Source: Oceanidesulfovibrio indonesiensis
GTDB taxonomy: Bacteria > Desulfobacterota > Desulfovibrionia > Desulfovibrionales > Desulfovibrionaceae
Assembly (NCBI RefSeq): GCF_007625075.1
Contig: NZ_QMIE01000015.1
Location: forward strand, 50,369-114,368
Length of the DNA stretch: 64,000 nt
Reading direction: 5' to 3'
Positions 46,387 through 56,624 of the stretch are shown here, piece by piece. Numbering within the stretch: the first letter of the stretch is position 1; each line of letters opens with the position of its first letter. Both the position numbers and the translations under genes were made by a program. The notes beneath the pieces were generated by a model that saw only the letters and a program-made list of their open reading frames with translations, did not search any database and had not been told where the DNA came from.

Positions 46387-47118
46387 ATGCGTTCCTTTTA
46401 TCTCGATTCCTCGGACTGGCCCGAAACGCCCGACGAGCGACTAATCCTGACCGGTACCGAAGCGCACCATGCATCCCGCGTGATCCGCGTGAAGGTCGGC
46501 GAGGAAGTCCGCGTGTTTGACGGCATTGGCCGTGAAGCTCTGGCAGAGGTGGACTACGTGGGCAAAAACCGCGTTGATCTCGCACCGAGAGAAGTGCGTG
46601 TGTCGCCACCGCCCGCACGTTCGGTAACGTTGGCTGTGGCCTGGACAAAAGCCCTGCGTCGCAGCTGGCTGTTGGAAAAAGCCGTGGAGCTCGAAGCCTC
46701 GGCCGTCTGGTTCTGGCAGGCAGACCGTTCCCAGGGCAAAATTCCGGACGAACCCAAGGAAACCTGGACAGCTCAGCTCGTGGCCGGAGCCAAGCAGTGC
46801 GAATCGGCCTGGGTGCCGGCACTGCGCACCTTTCCCAAGGGCTTTCCGGAAGTAGCCGCTGCCGCGGCGGCCATACCCAAGCGGTTCGCGCTCTGGGAAG
46901 ATCCGCACCAGCCGCGCATGCTCACGGCGAATGACCTGGACGGACCAGGCGACATCCTCTTCGTTCTCGGGCCGGAAGGCGGCTTCTCGCCCAAAGAGGA
47001 AGCGTTGTTCACTGACGCCGGTTCCGGCTTTGTGCCGGTCAGCCTGGGCCGGCGCATCCTGCGCTGGGAGACCGCAGCCCTGCTCTGTCTCGGGCTGGCA
47101 TTCTGGAGCGGATCGTGA
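46387..47118 (+). CDS. rsmE: 16S rRNA m3U1498 methyltransferase RsmE
   Basis: The 243-residue SPOUT methyltransferase has the N-terminal PUA-like region (EAHHASRVIRVKVGEEVRVFDG) and the knot motifs LGPEGGFSPKEEALF and SLGRRILRWETAAL. It methylates U1498 at N3. AGGAGG stands 3 bases before the ATG. It overlaps rarA by 4 bases (GTGA). Confidence 0.94.
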   Translation: MRSFYLDSSDWPETPDERLILTGTEAHHASRVIRVKVGEEVRVFDGIGREALAEVDYVGKNRVDLAPREVRVSPPPARSVTLAVAWTKALRRSWLLEKAVELEASAVWFWQADRSQGKIPDEPKETWTAQLVAGAKQCESAWVPALRTFPKGFPEVAAAAAAIPKRFALWEDPHQPRMLTANDLDGPGDILFVLGPEGGFSPKEEALFTDAGSGFVPVSLGRRILRWETAALLCLGLAFWSGS

Positions 47119-48377
47119 GTCCAAAAAAGAAGACGGACGAGCCTTTGCTGTCGCCCGTGTCCGGTCCTGCGCAGGCGCACCGCCCCCTTGCTGATAAAAT
47201 CCGGCCCACAACGCAGGACGAGTTCGTGGGGCAGGCGCACCTGCGTGACCGTATCGCCACGTTCCTTGCGGCGGATCGCATGCCGTCCCTCCTGTTTTTC
47301 GGCCCGCCCGGCTGCGGCAAGTCCACCCTCGCCCTGCTTCTTGCCGAAAAAAGCGGACTGCCCTTCATCCGTGTGAGCGCGCCCGAGGCAGGCCTTTCAC
47401 AACTGCGCAAGCAGCTCGCCGGAGCGCGCCTTCTGGTACTGGACGAGCTCCATCGGTTCTCCAAGGCGCAGCAGGATTTCTTCCTCCCGTTGCTGGAAAG
47501 CGGCGAGATCACCCTGCTGGCCACCACTACGGAGAATCCGTCTTTTTCCGTCACGCGCCAGCTCCTCTCGCGGCTGCACGTGTTGCGGCTCGGACCGCTT
47601 ACGGACGAGGACCTGCTGTTCATAGTCCGCCGCGGCGCCGAGGCTCTGGATATGGAATTGTCCGAAGAAGCCATGCGGCTGCTCGTCACCGTGGCGCACG
47701 GAGATGCCCGCACCCTGCTCAACCTGGTGGAGCACGCGGCCAGCCTGGCGCCGGAGAAGCGGGAGGTGGAACACCTCAAGGCCGCCCTGCCCGAGTTCGT
47801 ACAACGTCACGACAAGGCCGGAGACAGCCACTACGACATCGCCTCCGCGCTCATCAAATCCATTCGCGGCAGCGACCCGGACGCCGCGCTCTACTACCTG
47901 GCCTGCCTGCTGGAAGGCGGCGAGGACCCGCGCTTCGTGTGCCGCCGGCTCATCCTCTCCGCTTCCGAGGACGTGGGGCTGGCCAATCCGCAGGCCCTTC
48001 CCATGACCGTGGCCTGTCAACAGGCCGTAGAATTCGTTGGCATGCCCGAGGGCTTTATTCCTCTGGCTGAGACCACGGTGTACCTGGCCGTCAGCCCCAA
48101 ATCCAACGCGAGCTACGCGGCCTATCGGCGTGCGCAACGCCACCTGCGCGAGCACGGCACGAGCCCGGTGCCCATCCACCTGCGCAATCCGGCCACGCGG
48201 CTGATGAAGGAATGGGGATATGGCGAGGGATACAAATACCCGCACGACTTCCCGCATGGTTGGGCCGAGCAGCGCTATCTGCCGGACGAGGTGAACGTGC
48301 GATTCTACAAGCCGTCCGAAAATGGTCAGGAGCCGCGCCTGCTGGCCTGGTGGCGGGATGTGACGGGCAGGCGGTAA
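47115..48377 (+). CDS. rarA: Replication-associated recombination AAA+ ATPase RarA (MgsA)
   Basis: The 420-residue AAA+ ATPase acts at stalled forks. Walker A is FFGPPGCGKSTLAL, Walker B LLVLDELHRFSKAQQDFFL, sensor 1 ATTTENPSF; the C-terminal clamp-loader-like domain shows ALYYLACLLEGGEDPRFVCRRL and ASEDVGLANPQAL, both RarA-specific. GTG start overlapping the rsmE stop. In E. coli rarA follows ftsK-lolA; here it is 29 kb away from them. Confidence 0.95.
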   Translation: MSPKKKTDEPLLSPVSGPAQAHRPLADKIRPTTQDEFVGQAHLRDRIATFLAADRMPSLLFFGPPGCGKSTLALLLAEKSGLPFIRVSAPEAGLSQLRKQLAGARLLVLDELHRFSKAQQDFFLPLLESGEITLLATTTENPSFSVTRQLLSRLHVLRLGPLTDEDLLFIVRRGAEALDMELSEEAMRLLVTVAHGDARTLLNLVEHAASLAPEKREVEHLKAALPEFVQRHDKAGDSHYDIASALIKSIRGSDPDAALYYLACLLEGGEDPRFVCRRLILSASEDVGLANPQALPMTVACQQAVEFVGMPEGFIPLAETTVYLAVSPKSNASYAAYRRAQRHLREHGTSPVPIHLRNPATRLMKEWGYGEGYKYPHDFPHGWAEQRYLPDEVNVRFYKPSENGQEPRLLAWWRDVTGRR

Positions 48378-48413
48378 GTCTGATCGGAAAGCGGCCGACG
48401 ACGCCAGTTTTCA

Positions 48414-50780
48414 TCACTCCACCACGTAGGTCACGGAATCTATGCGACCTCGGGAATCCTGGACCACCAGCCGGTGCCTGCCGCGCTCGATGGACAGAAA
48501 CAATTGGTCGCTCGTTCGGCCCTGAGCCACGAGCCGTCCGTCCTGAAACCAGAATAATTTCGAATCCGAGCCGTCCGTGCGCGCCTTGAGCGGGATGCGC
48601 TGGAATTCTGCGGGTGCGTCGGAGCGGATGACGTATGGCGTGGCCGTGGAAGGCGATACGATGGACGGCCCGCCCCTTCCCGGCACTGTGCGGCACGCCG
48701 GCGAAAGCGGCGGCATGGTCTGCACCGGGATTCCTCGGGACAGTTCCCAGGCCACGAGTTCGTCCGGCGGCGTGCGCACAACGCGCGGCTCGGCCGGAAA
48801 ATCTGTTAGACAACGCCCTTCCAGCCGCAGCCCGGTTTCGGGATCAACGAAGATGCGTTGATGGAGCGCGGAACGCCTCAACCGTGTGACGCCGGCTATG
48901 GTGGTGATTTCCATAGTGCGCGGCGTGTACTGGTTCGGCAGGTTTCGGCTTTCGACACAGACCGTGGTCGTGGTCAGATTGAGATCTTTGGCTCTGGGCA
49001 ACGCGGTTCCGGGTTTCTCAACGGCGCGGAACACGTCGAACAACAGCGGCCCGGCATGCTGCGCGCCGGATATTCCCTTGGCTGCGCGGCCGTCCAGATT
49101 GCCTGTCCACACCCCCACCACGTATTGCGCGCTGAACCCTATGGCCCACGCATCCCTGTGGCCGAAGGAGGTGCCAGTCTTCCAAGCCACCTCCGGCGCG
49201 CCGATGGTCCTGGACCAGATTCCCGGCAGGTCCCGCCGCGGAACCTCTTGCAGCATGGAACGCACGAAGTATGCGGCCTCGCGCGACAGGAGCCGGACAG
49301 AGTCGTCAGACGGCGCGTGGTCTTCTGTCTTCGGCAACAGACGTGCGGGACGCCAGACCCCATCGTCCGCCAAGGCGGCGTATAAGGCGGTGAGCTGCAA
49401 CAGCGTGGTTTCGCACGCGCCGAGAGCAAGCGGCAAGCCGTAGTGCTCCGGACCGTGCCGCAGCTCGATGCCGCCGCGTTGCAGGAATCTGTGGAAATGC
49501 GGAACGCCAAGCCGGGCCAGCAGCCGCACCACCGGCGCGTTCAGGGAGCGGATGAGCGCTTCCCGCACCGTGACCGGACCGTTGTAGGCGTCATTGTAGT
49601 TGCTGGCGATATAGCCGGAGTAATCCGTAGGGATGTCGAGCAGCATGGAGTCCGGGACAGCAAGGCCCGCATCAAAGGCGAGGCCGTACAGGAAGGGCTT
49701 GAGCGTGGAGCCTGGAGAGCGTTTGGCAAGGGCTGCATTGATCGGGCCGTGGCGTTGGGCATTGAAGTAGTCATCCGTACCGACAAGCGCACGTATCTCG
49801 CGCGTTTCACGGTCCAGCACGACAACGGCGGCGTTCGCCAGCCCGGTGCGTCGAAGTCCGGGTTGGCGGCGTTTCATGGCGGCGAGCGCCTGATGCTGAA
49901 CAGTGGTGTCGATGGTGGTCGTCAGTTCCCATGTATGATCTTCGCCAAGCCTGGAAAACCGCGTCGGACTTGACTCCTTTAATTGTTCATAGGCCATGCG
50001 GGCGGCATGCGGCGCAATCATGGGCGTCCGGGCCAACGCTGTAGGCAGCGGTTGCTGCTTGGCCAAGGCAACTTCATTCGCCGGGAAAACTCCGCGCCGA
50101 CGAAGCGTGTCGAGCAATCGGTCGCGCGCGGCCCGCGCTTCGGCAGGATTGTGTATGGGATCATATGCTTGTGGCGCGCGAGGAAGCACAGCGAGCAAAG
50201 CGGATTCTCCAAGGGAAAGCGCGCTCGCCGACTTGCCAAAATACGTGAAGGCCGCTGCTCCCACGCCGACGACGTTGCCGCCATACGGCGTGAAGTTCAA
50301 GTAGTGCTCGAAGATTTCTTCTTTTGAGCATGTATATTCGAGCTGCATGGCGCGAAAGGATTCGATGATTTTGGCCTTGAAAGAGCGTGATTTCGGCTCG
50401 ACAAGCCGAGCGAGCTGCATGGTGATGGTGGAGCCGCCGGAGACGACCCGGCCTTCCTGGATATTCTGCACGCTGGCGCGCAGGATGGACAACGGATTGA
50501 CGCCGGGGTGGACGTGAAAATAGCGGTCTTCCGAAGCCAGGATAACCTTTCGGAACACTGGCGAGACTGCGTCGAGCTTCAGAGGGAACCGGCGCCTGCC
50601 GTCATCGGGCAGGAAAATGCGCATGGGCGTACCATCGGATGCGCGCACCAAGAGGGCCGGACCAGCCTGCAGCGCCCTCTCCGGAAAAGGAAAAAGCGCA
50701 TTGATCGTCAGGAATGCCGCCCCGGCCATGCAAGCCATGGCCAGAGTGCAATACAAAAGTAAACGATATGTCTTACGCAT
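48414..50780 (-). CDS. pbpC: Penicillin-binding protein 1C (bifunctional)
   Basis: A 788-residue membrane enzyme with one N-terminal helix (about 8-28), a GT51 transglycosylase domain (ASEDRYFHVHPGVN, GGSTITMQLARL), a transpeptidase domain with SxxK STLK in SPGSTLKPFLYG, SxN in SLNAPVV and KTG in WKTGTSFGHRDAW, and the C-terminal BiPBP_C domain. It builds peptidoglycan. It follows the macroglobulin gene after 3 bases, the classic yfhM-pbpC arrangement. No clear ribosome site; likely coupled. Confidence 0.96.
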   Translation of the reverse strand: MRKTYRLLLYCTLAMACMAGAAFLTINALFPFPERALQAGPALLVRASDGTPMRIFLPDDGRRRFPLKLDAVSPVFRKVILASEDRYFHVHPGVNPLSILRASVQNIQEGRVVSGGSTITMQLARLVEPKSRSFKAKIIESFRAMQLEYTCSKEEIFEHYLNFTPYGGNVVGVGAAAFTYFGKSASALSLGESALLAVLPRAPQAYDPIHNPAEARAARDRLLDTLRRRGVFPANEVALAKQQPLPTALARTPMIAPHAARMAYEQLKESSPTRFSRLGEDHTWELTTTIDTTVQHQALAAMKRRQPGLRRTGLANAAVVVLDRETREIRALVGTDDYFNAQRHGPINAALAKRSPGSTLKPFLYGLAFDAGLAVPDSMLLDIPTDYSGYIASNYNDAYNGPVTVREALIRSLNAPVVRLLARLGVPHFHRFLQRGGIELRHGPEHYGLPLALGACETTLLQLTALYAALADDGVWRPARLLPKTEDHAPSDDSVRLLSREAAYFVRSMLQEVPRRDLPGIWSRTIGAPEVAWKTGTSFGHRDAWAIGFSAQYVVGVWTGNLDGRAAKGISGAQHAGPLLFDVFRAVEKPGTALPRAKDLNLTTTTVCVESRNLPNQYTPRTMEITTIAGVTRLRRSALHQRIFVDPETGLRLEGRCLTDFPAEPRVVRTPPDELVAWELSRGIPVQTMPPLSPACRTVPGRGGPSIVSPSTATPYVIRSDAPAEFQRIPLKARTDGSDSKLFWFQDGRLVAQGRTSDQLFLSIERGRHRLVVQDSRGRIDSVTYVVE

Positions 50781-50783
50781 AGA

Positions 50784-53700
50784 TTACATAGCGTTCATTG
50801 AATCCTCTTCAGTGACGCCCACCACATCTTTCGTACTGTTGCCTGAATTTTCAGATGGATGCACTCCCTGGTCATGCTCCTTGGCAACACCGTCAGCCAT
50901 CAGGCCCGACGCCACAGACATCGTCCCCAACTCCGTGGAAGCTGCTATCTGCGGGTCGTACATTGCCTCGGCAAGCACTGGCGGAAGCATGAAATCCCCG
51001 GCAGTGACGGCCCGCAGCAGCACGTACACTGTCTGACTCTCGCGTTCCGATAAGTCCAGGAAGAAGATGACACGGTCGTCACGCAGGTCTACGTAGTCCG
51101 TGTCGTCGGACTTCTCATCAAGCCATGGCAGGCTCTCGGTGGATTCCAGCCGCGGGTTCTCCACTTCCAACCCGGCGGGCAGCATGTTCAGCATGGCGAC
51201 GTTGCTCACCCGGCCGACCTTGCTTGTAATGTCGAGCTCCAGCACGACCAGGTCGCCCTGTTTCACGTCCTCCAGGTCCGTATGCTCACCCTCGCGGTTG
51301 TAGAACGTGCGTTTCACGGTCAAACCCTGCTCGTAGGGTTCATATGTCGCGTCTTCAGGGATGCCGATAGTCCGCACTGTGTAGAAAAGCGCCCCGGATT
51401 CGAACCCCTCATCCATGAGGATCTCAAGAGTTCTGGCGCCTTTGATTGCCAGTTCACCAGTCAGGGCCAGGGTCGAGTCGCTGGAGAATCGCGCAATCTC
51501 CTCGCCGTCCGCCAGGAGCGTTCCGGAAAACGGCGGATTGTCGGCGATATTTCTGTAGAACTGGCCCAGGGCGATCATGGCCCACGCCGTTTTCTGGGTC
51601 GAGATGTACTGCTCGGCTTCCAGTTTCCGCACAAGCTCCTGCACGAGTTCCGCAATGCGGGGATCTCCGGGAATCTGGCGCTGCAACACGGCAAGGCGCA
51701 GGGCGTCGTCGCGCAGGGACGAGCTCAGGAACCCGCCGGTCTCATACGGCGTGTCCTTCTCCTGCATGGATCCCCAATGTCCTTCCATGAGCTGCTCCAG
51801 GGCTTCCATATCGCCCGTCAGGGCATAGGCTGCGCCGAGCAGCGCGCCGGAGAGCGAATCGAGTTGCGATCCGTAGTACGAGCGGACGTGGTCCATGGAG
51901 CCCTTGTCCGGCTGGCCGGCCAGCGCCAGGACGTAGATAGCGTAGCACAGCTGACGCAGGTTTCGGTCGCTGTTGTCCAGTTGCTTCCGGACCTCGCCGG
52001 CCACATAGCCCAACGCGCTGTCCAGGCCGAACCGGGCGTCTGCGTACCCTGCCTCCAGCGCCTCCACGAGGAAATGCGTGGCGTAGAACGAGCCGAAATC
52101 ATACGCATCGCGTCCGCCGGACCACATGGCGAACCCGCCATTGTCCAGTTGCATGGCCTGCAACCGCTGGATACCCGCCTGGACCATGCTCGGCACGCCG
52201 CGCGTATCCAGGTCTGGATCGAGCGTAGCGGCCACGTCGCCCACGTAGAGGAGCGGGAATGCGCTCGACGTAGTCTGTTCCACGCAGCCGTAGGGGTAGC
52301 GGAGCAGGTACTTGAGCGAGCGCGTGAATCGCACCATGGGCGACGGCCCGAGATACACTTCGCGCACGAGTCCTTCGCTTCTGAAGGCTTCCTCATCCAC
52401 GTCCGGGAAGGTCTGGCGAGCGTCGCTCACCATGCCGGATTCGACTATCGTTCTGGGCGGCAGCGCCGGACGTACGGGCAGTTCCACATTTACGGCCATG
52501 GTTTCTTCGTTTCCGGACGCCGTGAAGGAACAACTGATTACACCGTCACCGGTGGCGCGCAGGGTGAAGACAGCGAGCTTCTCCTGGCCCTGGGGGATCG
52601 CGATATCGACTTCGGAGCGTTCTGTTTCTCCTGGCCCCGAAACATTAAAGGAGACAGTAAACACGCCGTCTCCTGGTGTGTCGTTGCGTATGGCCACCGG
52701 CACCCTGATTTCATCGTCCACGGCCATGAAACGCGGCAAGGTGGGAGTGACGACGAGCGGGCTACGAACCTTGGTCTGCGCATCTGCGGCGCCCAAGCGC
52801 TTGCCCTTCACGGACACGGCCATGAACCGCACTGCGCCCTGGAATTCGGGCAGATCCAACGCGAACGTGGCCAATCCGTCTGCGTCAGCCTGGACCGGCT
52901 CGAACCAAAAAGCCACCGGCTTCACGCGCCGCAGGGAATCCGTGCTCACGAACTTGGATATCTCCTTGCCCAAAGCGCCGCCACCCACCGGGGAGACGCC
53001 TTCCACCTCGGGGAACAGCATGGCGAAGGTGTCGTAGGACTCCACCTGCAACCGCCGTTTGGCGTAGAAGTGCGGGAACGGGTCGGGCGATTCCTGATCG
53101 ATGAGCGACAGAATGCCTTCGTCCACGGCAGAGAGCGTGACCATGGCACCTGGCTCGGTCTGCACGGCCACCTCCAGGGATGTCTTGGGCCGCACCGTTT
53201 CCGGCGCGTTGATAGAAACTGACGTCCTGTTGGCCGTACGGTTGACGAAGACGGGCGCAGCGCCGAACGCACGGCTCACCATGCCTGGTTCCGTGGCCCC
53301 GGCCGGGCGCACGAGCACTGCCGTGACATACACGTTGGGTCCGTATTCTTCCTTGATGGGGAAATCGACCTGCGCGGTATTGCCGTCCATGGTGTAGCTG
53401 GCCACGTGGTGTACGCTGCCTCCCTCCACGGTAACCAGGAGCCTGCCGGAGAACGGCGCGCGCACCTGGACGGATGCGGTGTCGCCCGGCCCGTACTCGG
53501 CCTTGTCCGGCGCCAGGTCGATCGTTGCTGCGTTCTCCACGGCCCAGGGGGAGTAGCCCCAGCCGCCGGCGTAAAAATCAACCCGTGAGGACGCGCCCGA
53601 GGCGTCGCGCAACACCACGCTGTAGCTGCCGTATTGCGGCGGCGTCATTATGAACGAGCCTTCACTCGAATCGTCGAGCTGCATGGTTCGGATCAAATTC

Positions 53701-56393
53701 GAATCGCGCTCCGAATGATACCGGAAGCTGCCGGAAGGCGTGCGCCGCAGCACGGTCTGCCAGTGGTTCTCATACAGCTCCGCCACAAGCCCCTCCCCGC
53801 TGGTCTTCTCTCCCTCCGGCGACAGCACGACGTACTCGAACGTGACATCGCTGCCGGGGTCCACCCCCTTGCGGGCCAGACGCCTGATGCCGGGGTAGCG
53901 CGGATAAGCGTGCGCCGGAATCTGCTTCATGACGGAAACACCGCGGCCGCCTCGTTCGCTTACACGAGCCACGATGCGTGCGGCAAGCGCCGCCGGCGGT
54001 GTCAGCCCTTCCGGCACGCTAAAAGTGAACGCCGCCGTGCCGTCAGCGTCCAGAACGCCTTCATCCGCCGTCAATTCCATGTCGTCGAAGGACCTGTCAG
54101 GGTCGCCGAATACGTATGCTTCAAAACCTTCCGGATCGAAAGACGCCGGCAGGAGTTGAACACGGGATTCCACGGCCAGATCAGAAGCTGGCGGACCAAA
54201 GAAGTATCTGGACTGAACCGTGTAGGCGTACTCCGAGCCGGGCTTCGGCTCGCCCTGCGTCGTTTCCAGGTCGACCTTGATCCGGTCCGGCAGGAACTCT
54301 TCCACTTTGAACTCGTAGCTCGCCACCACCTCCTCGGCCACCACAAGCTCCAGGGTGTGGCTGCCGGTAAGAGCGTAGGCCGGCACGTCGAAGGCATAGG
54401 ACGCCATGCCCTCCTCGTTCATTTCCAGAAAGAGAGTATCGAGTTCCCTGCCGCGCGGGTCGATCCATTTGAGCGTCAGCGGGATGGACGGCGGCGTGCT
54501 CATGTCCGCCTGCCGCAGTATGGCCGCGCCCTCCACCACCTCGCCAGGACGGTAGATATCCCGTTCGCCGTAAACGTAGCCCATGAAACCGGCCGTGGTG
54601 GGCTCTACACCACCCACATTCAGGCCGGTGGTGTCTATGCCGAACTGGTTGAACACAAGGAAGCTCATGTCGTCTCCCTGCTCGGCGTAAATCAGGAACG
54701 GCGTGTGCTTTTGCAACGTATCGGCCATATCGGTAAAGTGGACCAGACCGTTCTCGTCGGTGGTGCCTTCGGCGAGCGTCTGGTTCTGGTACGAGAGTAC
54801 TTTCACCGAGACGCCGGGCTGGACCTCCAGGTTCTCGTAGGAGGCGATCCAGACGAGCAGATCATCCACGCCGCGCTTGGCCACGATGCCCAGGTCCGTG
54901 ACGAGCACGAAGCGTTGCGAGGCCTGCCAGTTGTTCGGCTCGGAGAGCATCATACGGTAGAGCCCCGGCTCGTCCGGAAAAACCTCGTCCGTGTTGAGAA
55001 CGAACTGCTGCGGCTCGTTCCAGGCCGTATCGAGCGCTATCTCCTTCTCGACCACGCGATCGCCCAGGTAGTAGTTCAGCATGTGAGCGCTGCGGCTATC
55101 CTCCAGAAGGATGCCTGATGAATAATCGGCAAGCAGGTGGAAGACGTTGTTCCGGTAGACACGGTCTATCTTGAGGTCGACGCCCTTGGTGTTCACGCTG
55201 GTGAAGGCGACGTTCCTGAGTCCATGCCTGGAGAGGAACACGCCCGTGTCATCGAATGCCACGGATGGGGCAAGGTCCGGAATGCGTACGTTGAGACTCC
55301 TGGCTTCCTGCACAGCGGCGCCGTCCAGAGCCGGCATGCCCTTGGCCACGTGTATGGTGTAAGTGGAGCCGGGCGCGAAATTACCTGTGAGCAGCAGATC
55401 ATTGCCGTCCGTGCCGGCGGTATACTTCACCTGAGGATCCACCGTGACGAAGTCTTCGGCTTTTCGAGCATCCACGCCCGACGAAAGCTCAAGGGTCACG
55501 GTGCCGCTGTCCGGAGTGACGCTCCCTCGCACCCGCTTTACCGTCAACGCAGGATCGAACACGATGGTAAGGCCCTGGCTCGCAGGCGTGCTCAGGGTGT
55601 AATCCGTGTTGGCTGCCGGAAGAGATGCATCTATGACCAGTTCCAGTTGCCGAGGGTCGAGCTCCTTTTTGATCGGGGCTTCGGGATCCGAAATGAAATA
55701 TATTTCGCGGCTCTGATAGTAGCGCTCCAGAAGAAGAGGAACCGTGCCGTTTTCCGCGTTCGGATCCTTCAGGCGGACATGTTCCAGGAAATCTTCGGGC
55801 AACACGTCCAGCGAGAATTCCACCTTGCCTTTGATCTGCACGCTCCCCGGTTTGCCCCGAGCCGGCACAGTGCGCAGGTCGATGCTGTCCACCTCGAATT
55901 CCTGCATCTTCAGGGTGATGTTGTCGGCGCCGGCTATTTCGCGGCCTTGGCCCAGAATGTTTTCCGGGAGCAAAGAAAGCGTATAGGATTTGTTCCTGTC
56001 GAATCGACCGTCAGCGTCGAAACGCAACATGAACGGGCTGACCCATTCCCAGTCGCCTCGTATTCGCGGCGAGAACTCGGCCGGTTCCTTGGCTGGCCGT
56101 GTGCCCACGGCAGATTTTTCGACAACCGGCTGATTGAACGCCACCAGGGCGAACGCGCCGCGCGCGCTGTCCAGCACGGCCTCCTCCACTGCGACCTGGC
56201 CGTCAGTCGCGACACTTGCTGGGGCATCGGCAGCCGTTTCATTATTCCGAAATGCATCCGGCCCCTTCTCCATGAATTCCGAACGCGACTGGGAAAACAA
56301 CAGCGCCGCCTGGACGGCGACCACCATCACGAGAACGACGATCAGAAAGTTTTTCCCCAGTTCCTTTACGTTTCTGCCATTCTCGTCGCTCAT
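50784..56393 (-). CDS. Bacterial alpha-2-macroglobulin (YfhM-like)
   Basis: A 1869-residue envelope protein with an N-terminal membrane anchor (about 16-35), the macroglobulin MG domains through the middle, and the thioester region PYGCVEQT, with Cys1370 and Gln1373 (plus-strand 52274-52286), hence a thioester-active form. The alpha-6-barrel TED region and a final receptor-like part follow. Such proteins trap proteases and guard the periplasm, working with PbpC. The start used is the ATG at 56391-56393 with TGGAGG upstream. A lytic transglycosylase runs away from its promoter region. Confidence 0.95.
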   Translation of the reverse strand: MSDENGRNVKELGKNFLIVVLVMVVAVQAALLFSQSRSEFMEKGPDAFRNNETAADAPASVATDGQVAVEEAVLDSARGAFALVAFNQPVVEKSAVGTRPAKEPAEFSPRIRGDWEWVSPFMLRFDADGRFDRNKSYTLSLLPENILGQGREIAGADNITLKMQEFEVDSIDLRTVPARGKPGSVQIKGKVEFSLDVLPEDFLEHVRLKDPNAENGTVPLLLERYYQSREIYFISDPEAPIKKELDPRQLELVIDASLPAANTDYTLSTPASQGLTIVFDPALTVKRVRGSVTPDSGTVTLELSSGVDARKAEDFVTVDPQVKYTAGTDGNDLLLTGNFAPGSTYTIHVAKGMPALDGAAVQEARSLNVRIPDLAPSVAFDDTGVFLSRHGLRNVAFTSVNTKGVDLKIDRVYRNNVFHLLADYSSGILLEDSRSAHMLNYYLGDRVVEKEIALDTAWNEPQQFVLNTDEVFPDEPGLYRMMLSEPNNWQASQRFVLVTDLGIVAKRGVDDLLVWIASYENLEVQPGVSVKVLSYQNQTLAEGTTDENGLVHFTDMADTLQKHTPFLIYAEQGDDMSFLVFNQFGIDTTGLNVGGVEPTTAGFMGYVYGERDIYRPGEVVEGAAILRQADMSTPPSIPLTLKWIDPRGRELDTLFLEMNEEGMASYAFDVPAYALTGSHTLELVVAEEVVASYEFKVEEFLPDRIKVDLETTQGEPKPGSEYAYTVQSRYFFGPPASDLAVESRVQLLPASFDPEGFEAYVFGDPDRSFDDMELTADEGVLDADGTAAFTFSVPEGLTPPAALAARIVARVSERGGRGVSVMKQIPAHAYPRYPGIRRLARKGVDPGSDVTFEYVVLSPEGEKTSGEGLVAELYENHWQTVLRRTPSGSFRYHSERDSNLIRTMQLDDSSEGSFIMTPPQYGSYSVVLRDASGASSRVDFYAGGWGYSPWAVENAATIDLAPDKAEYGPGDTASVQVRAPFSGRLLVTVEGGSVHHVASYTMDGNTAQVDFPIKEEYGPNVYVTAVLVRPAGATEPGMVSRAFGAAPVFVNRTANRTSVSINAPETVRPKTSLEVAVQTEPGAMVTLSAVDEGILSLIDQESPDPFPHFYAKRRLQVESYDTFAMLFPEVEGVSPVGGGALGKEISKFVSTDSLRRVKPVAFWFEPVQADADGLATFALDLPEFQGAVRFMAVSVKGKRLGAADAQTKVRSPLVVTPTLPRFMAVDDEIRVPVAIRNDTPGDGVFTVSFNVSGPGETERSEVDIAIPQGQEKLAVFTLRATGDGVISCSFTASGNEETMAVNVELPVRPALPPRTIVESGMVSDARQTFPDVDEEAFRSEGLVREVYLGPSPMVRFTRSLKYLLRYPYGCVEQTTSSAFPLLYVGDVAATLDPDLDTRGVPSMVQAGIQRLQAMQLDNGGFAMWSGGRDAYDFGSFYATHFLVEALEAGYADARFGLDSALGYVAGEVRKQLDNSDRNLRQLCYAIYVLALAGQPDKGSMDHVRSYYGSQLDSLSGALLGAAYALTGDMEALEQLMEGHWGSMQEKDTPYETGGFLSSSLRDDALRLAVLQRQIPGDPRIAELVQELVRKLEAEQYISTQKTAWAMIALGQFYRNIADNPPFSGTLLADGEEIARFSSDSTLALTGELAIKGARTLEILMDEGFESGALFYTVRTIGIPEDATYEPYEQGLTVKRTFYNREGEHTDLEDVKQGDLVVLELDITSKVGRVSNVAMLNMLPAGLEVENPRLESTESLPWLDEKSDDTDYVDLRDDRVIFFLDLSERESQTVYVLLRAVTAGDFMLPPVLAEAMYDPQIAASTELGTMSVASGLMADGVAKEHDQGVHPSENSGNSTKDVVGVTEEDSMNAM

Positions 56394-56624
56394 GTCGCCT
56401 CCAGGAGCCGCCATCTATTGGGGGTTGATTGAAATCGGAAAAAAAAATCGGCCCGGTAAGTCGAATACCGTATTTGTATGCAGAACATGCCCGGACTTCA
56501 ACTCAGGTTTGTACCTTTTCTGTAAACAGGTTGGCGAGCATCATCTTGACCGAAGAATTCCGGATCATATACATCTTTCAATGGCTGCATGTGTCTGCCG
56601 AACCTGCCGACGGAAACTGCGTAC

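Noticed and set aside
51282..53222. 646-codon open frame opposite the macroglobulin gene
   Set aside because: Antisense shadow typical of high-GC coding DNA; no ribosome site or motif.
53634..55118. 494-codon open frame opposite the macroglobulin gene
   Set aside because: Antisense shadow with an Arg/His-rich product.
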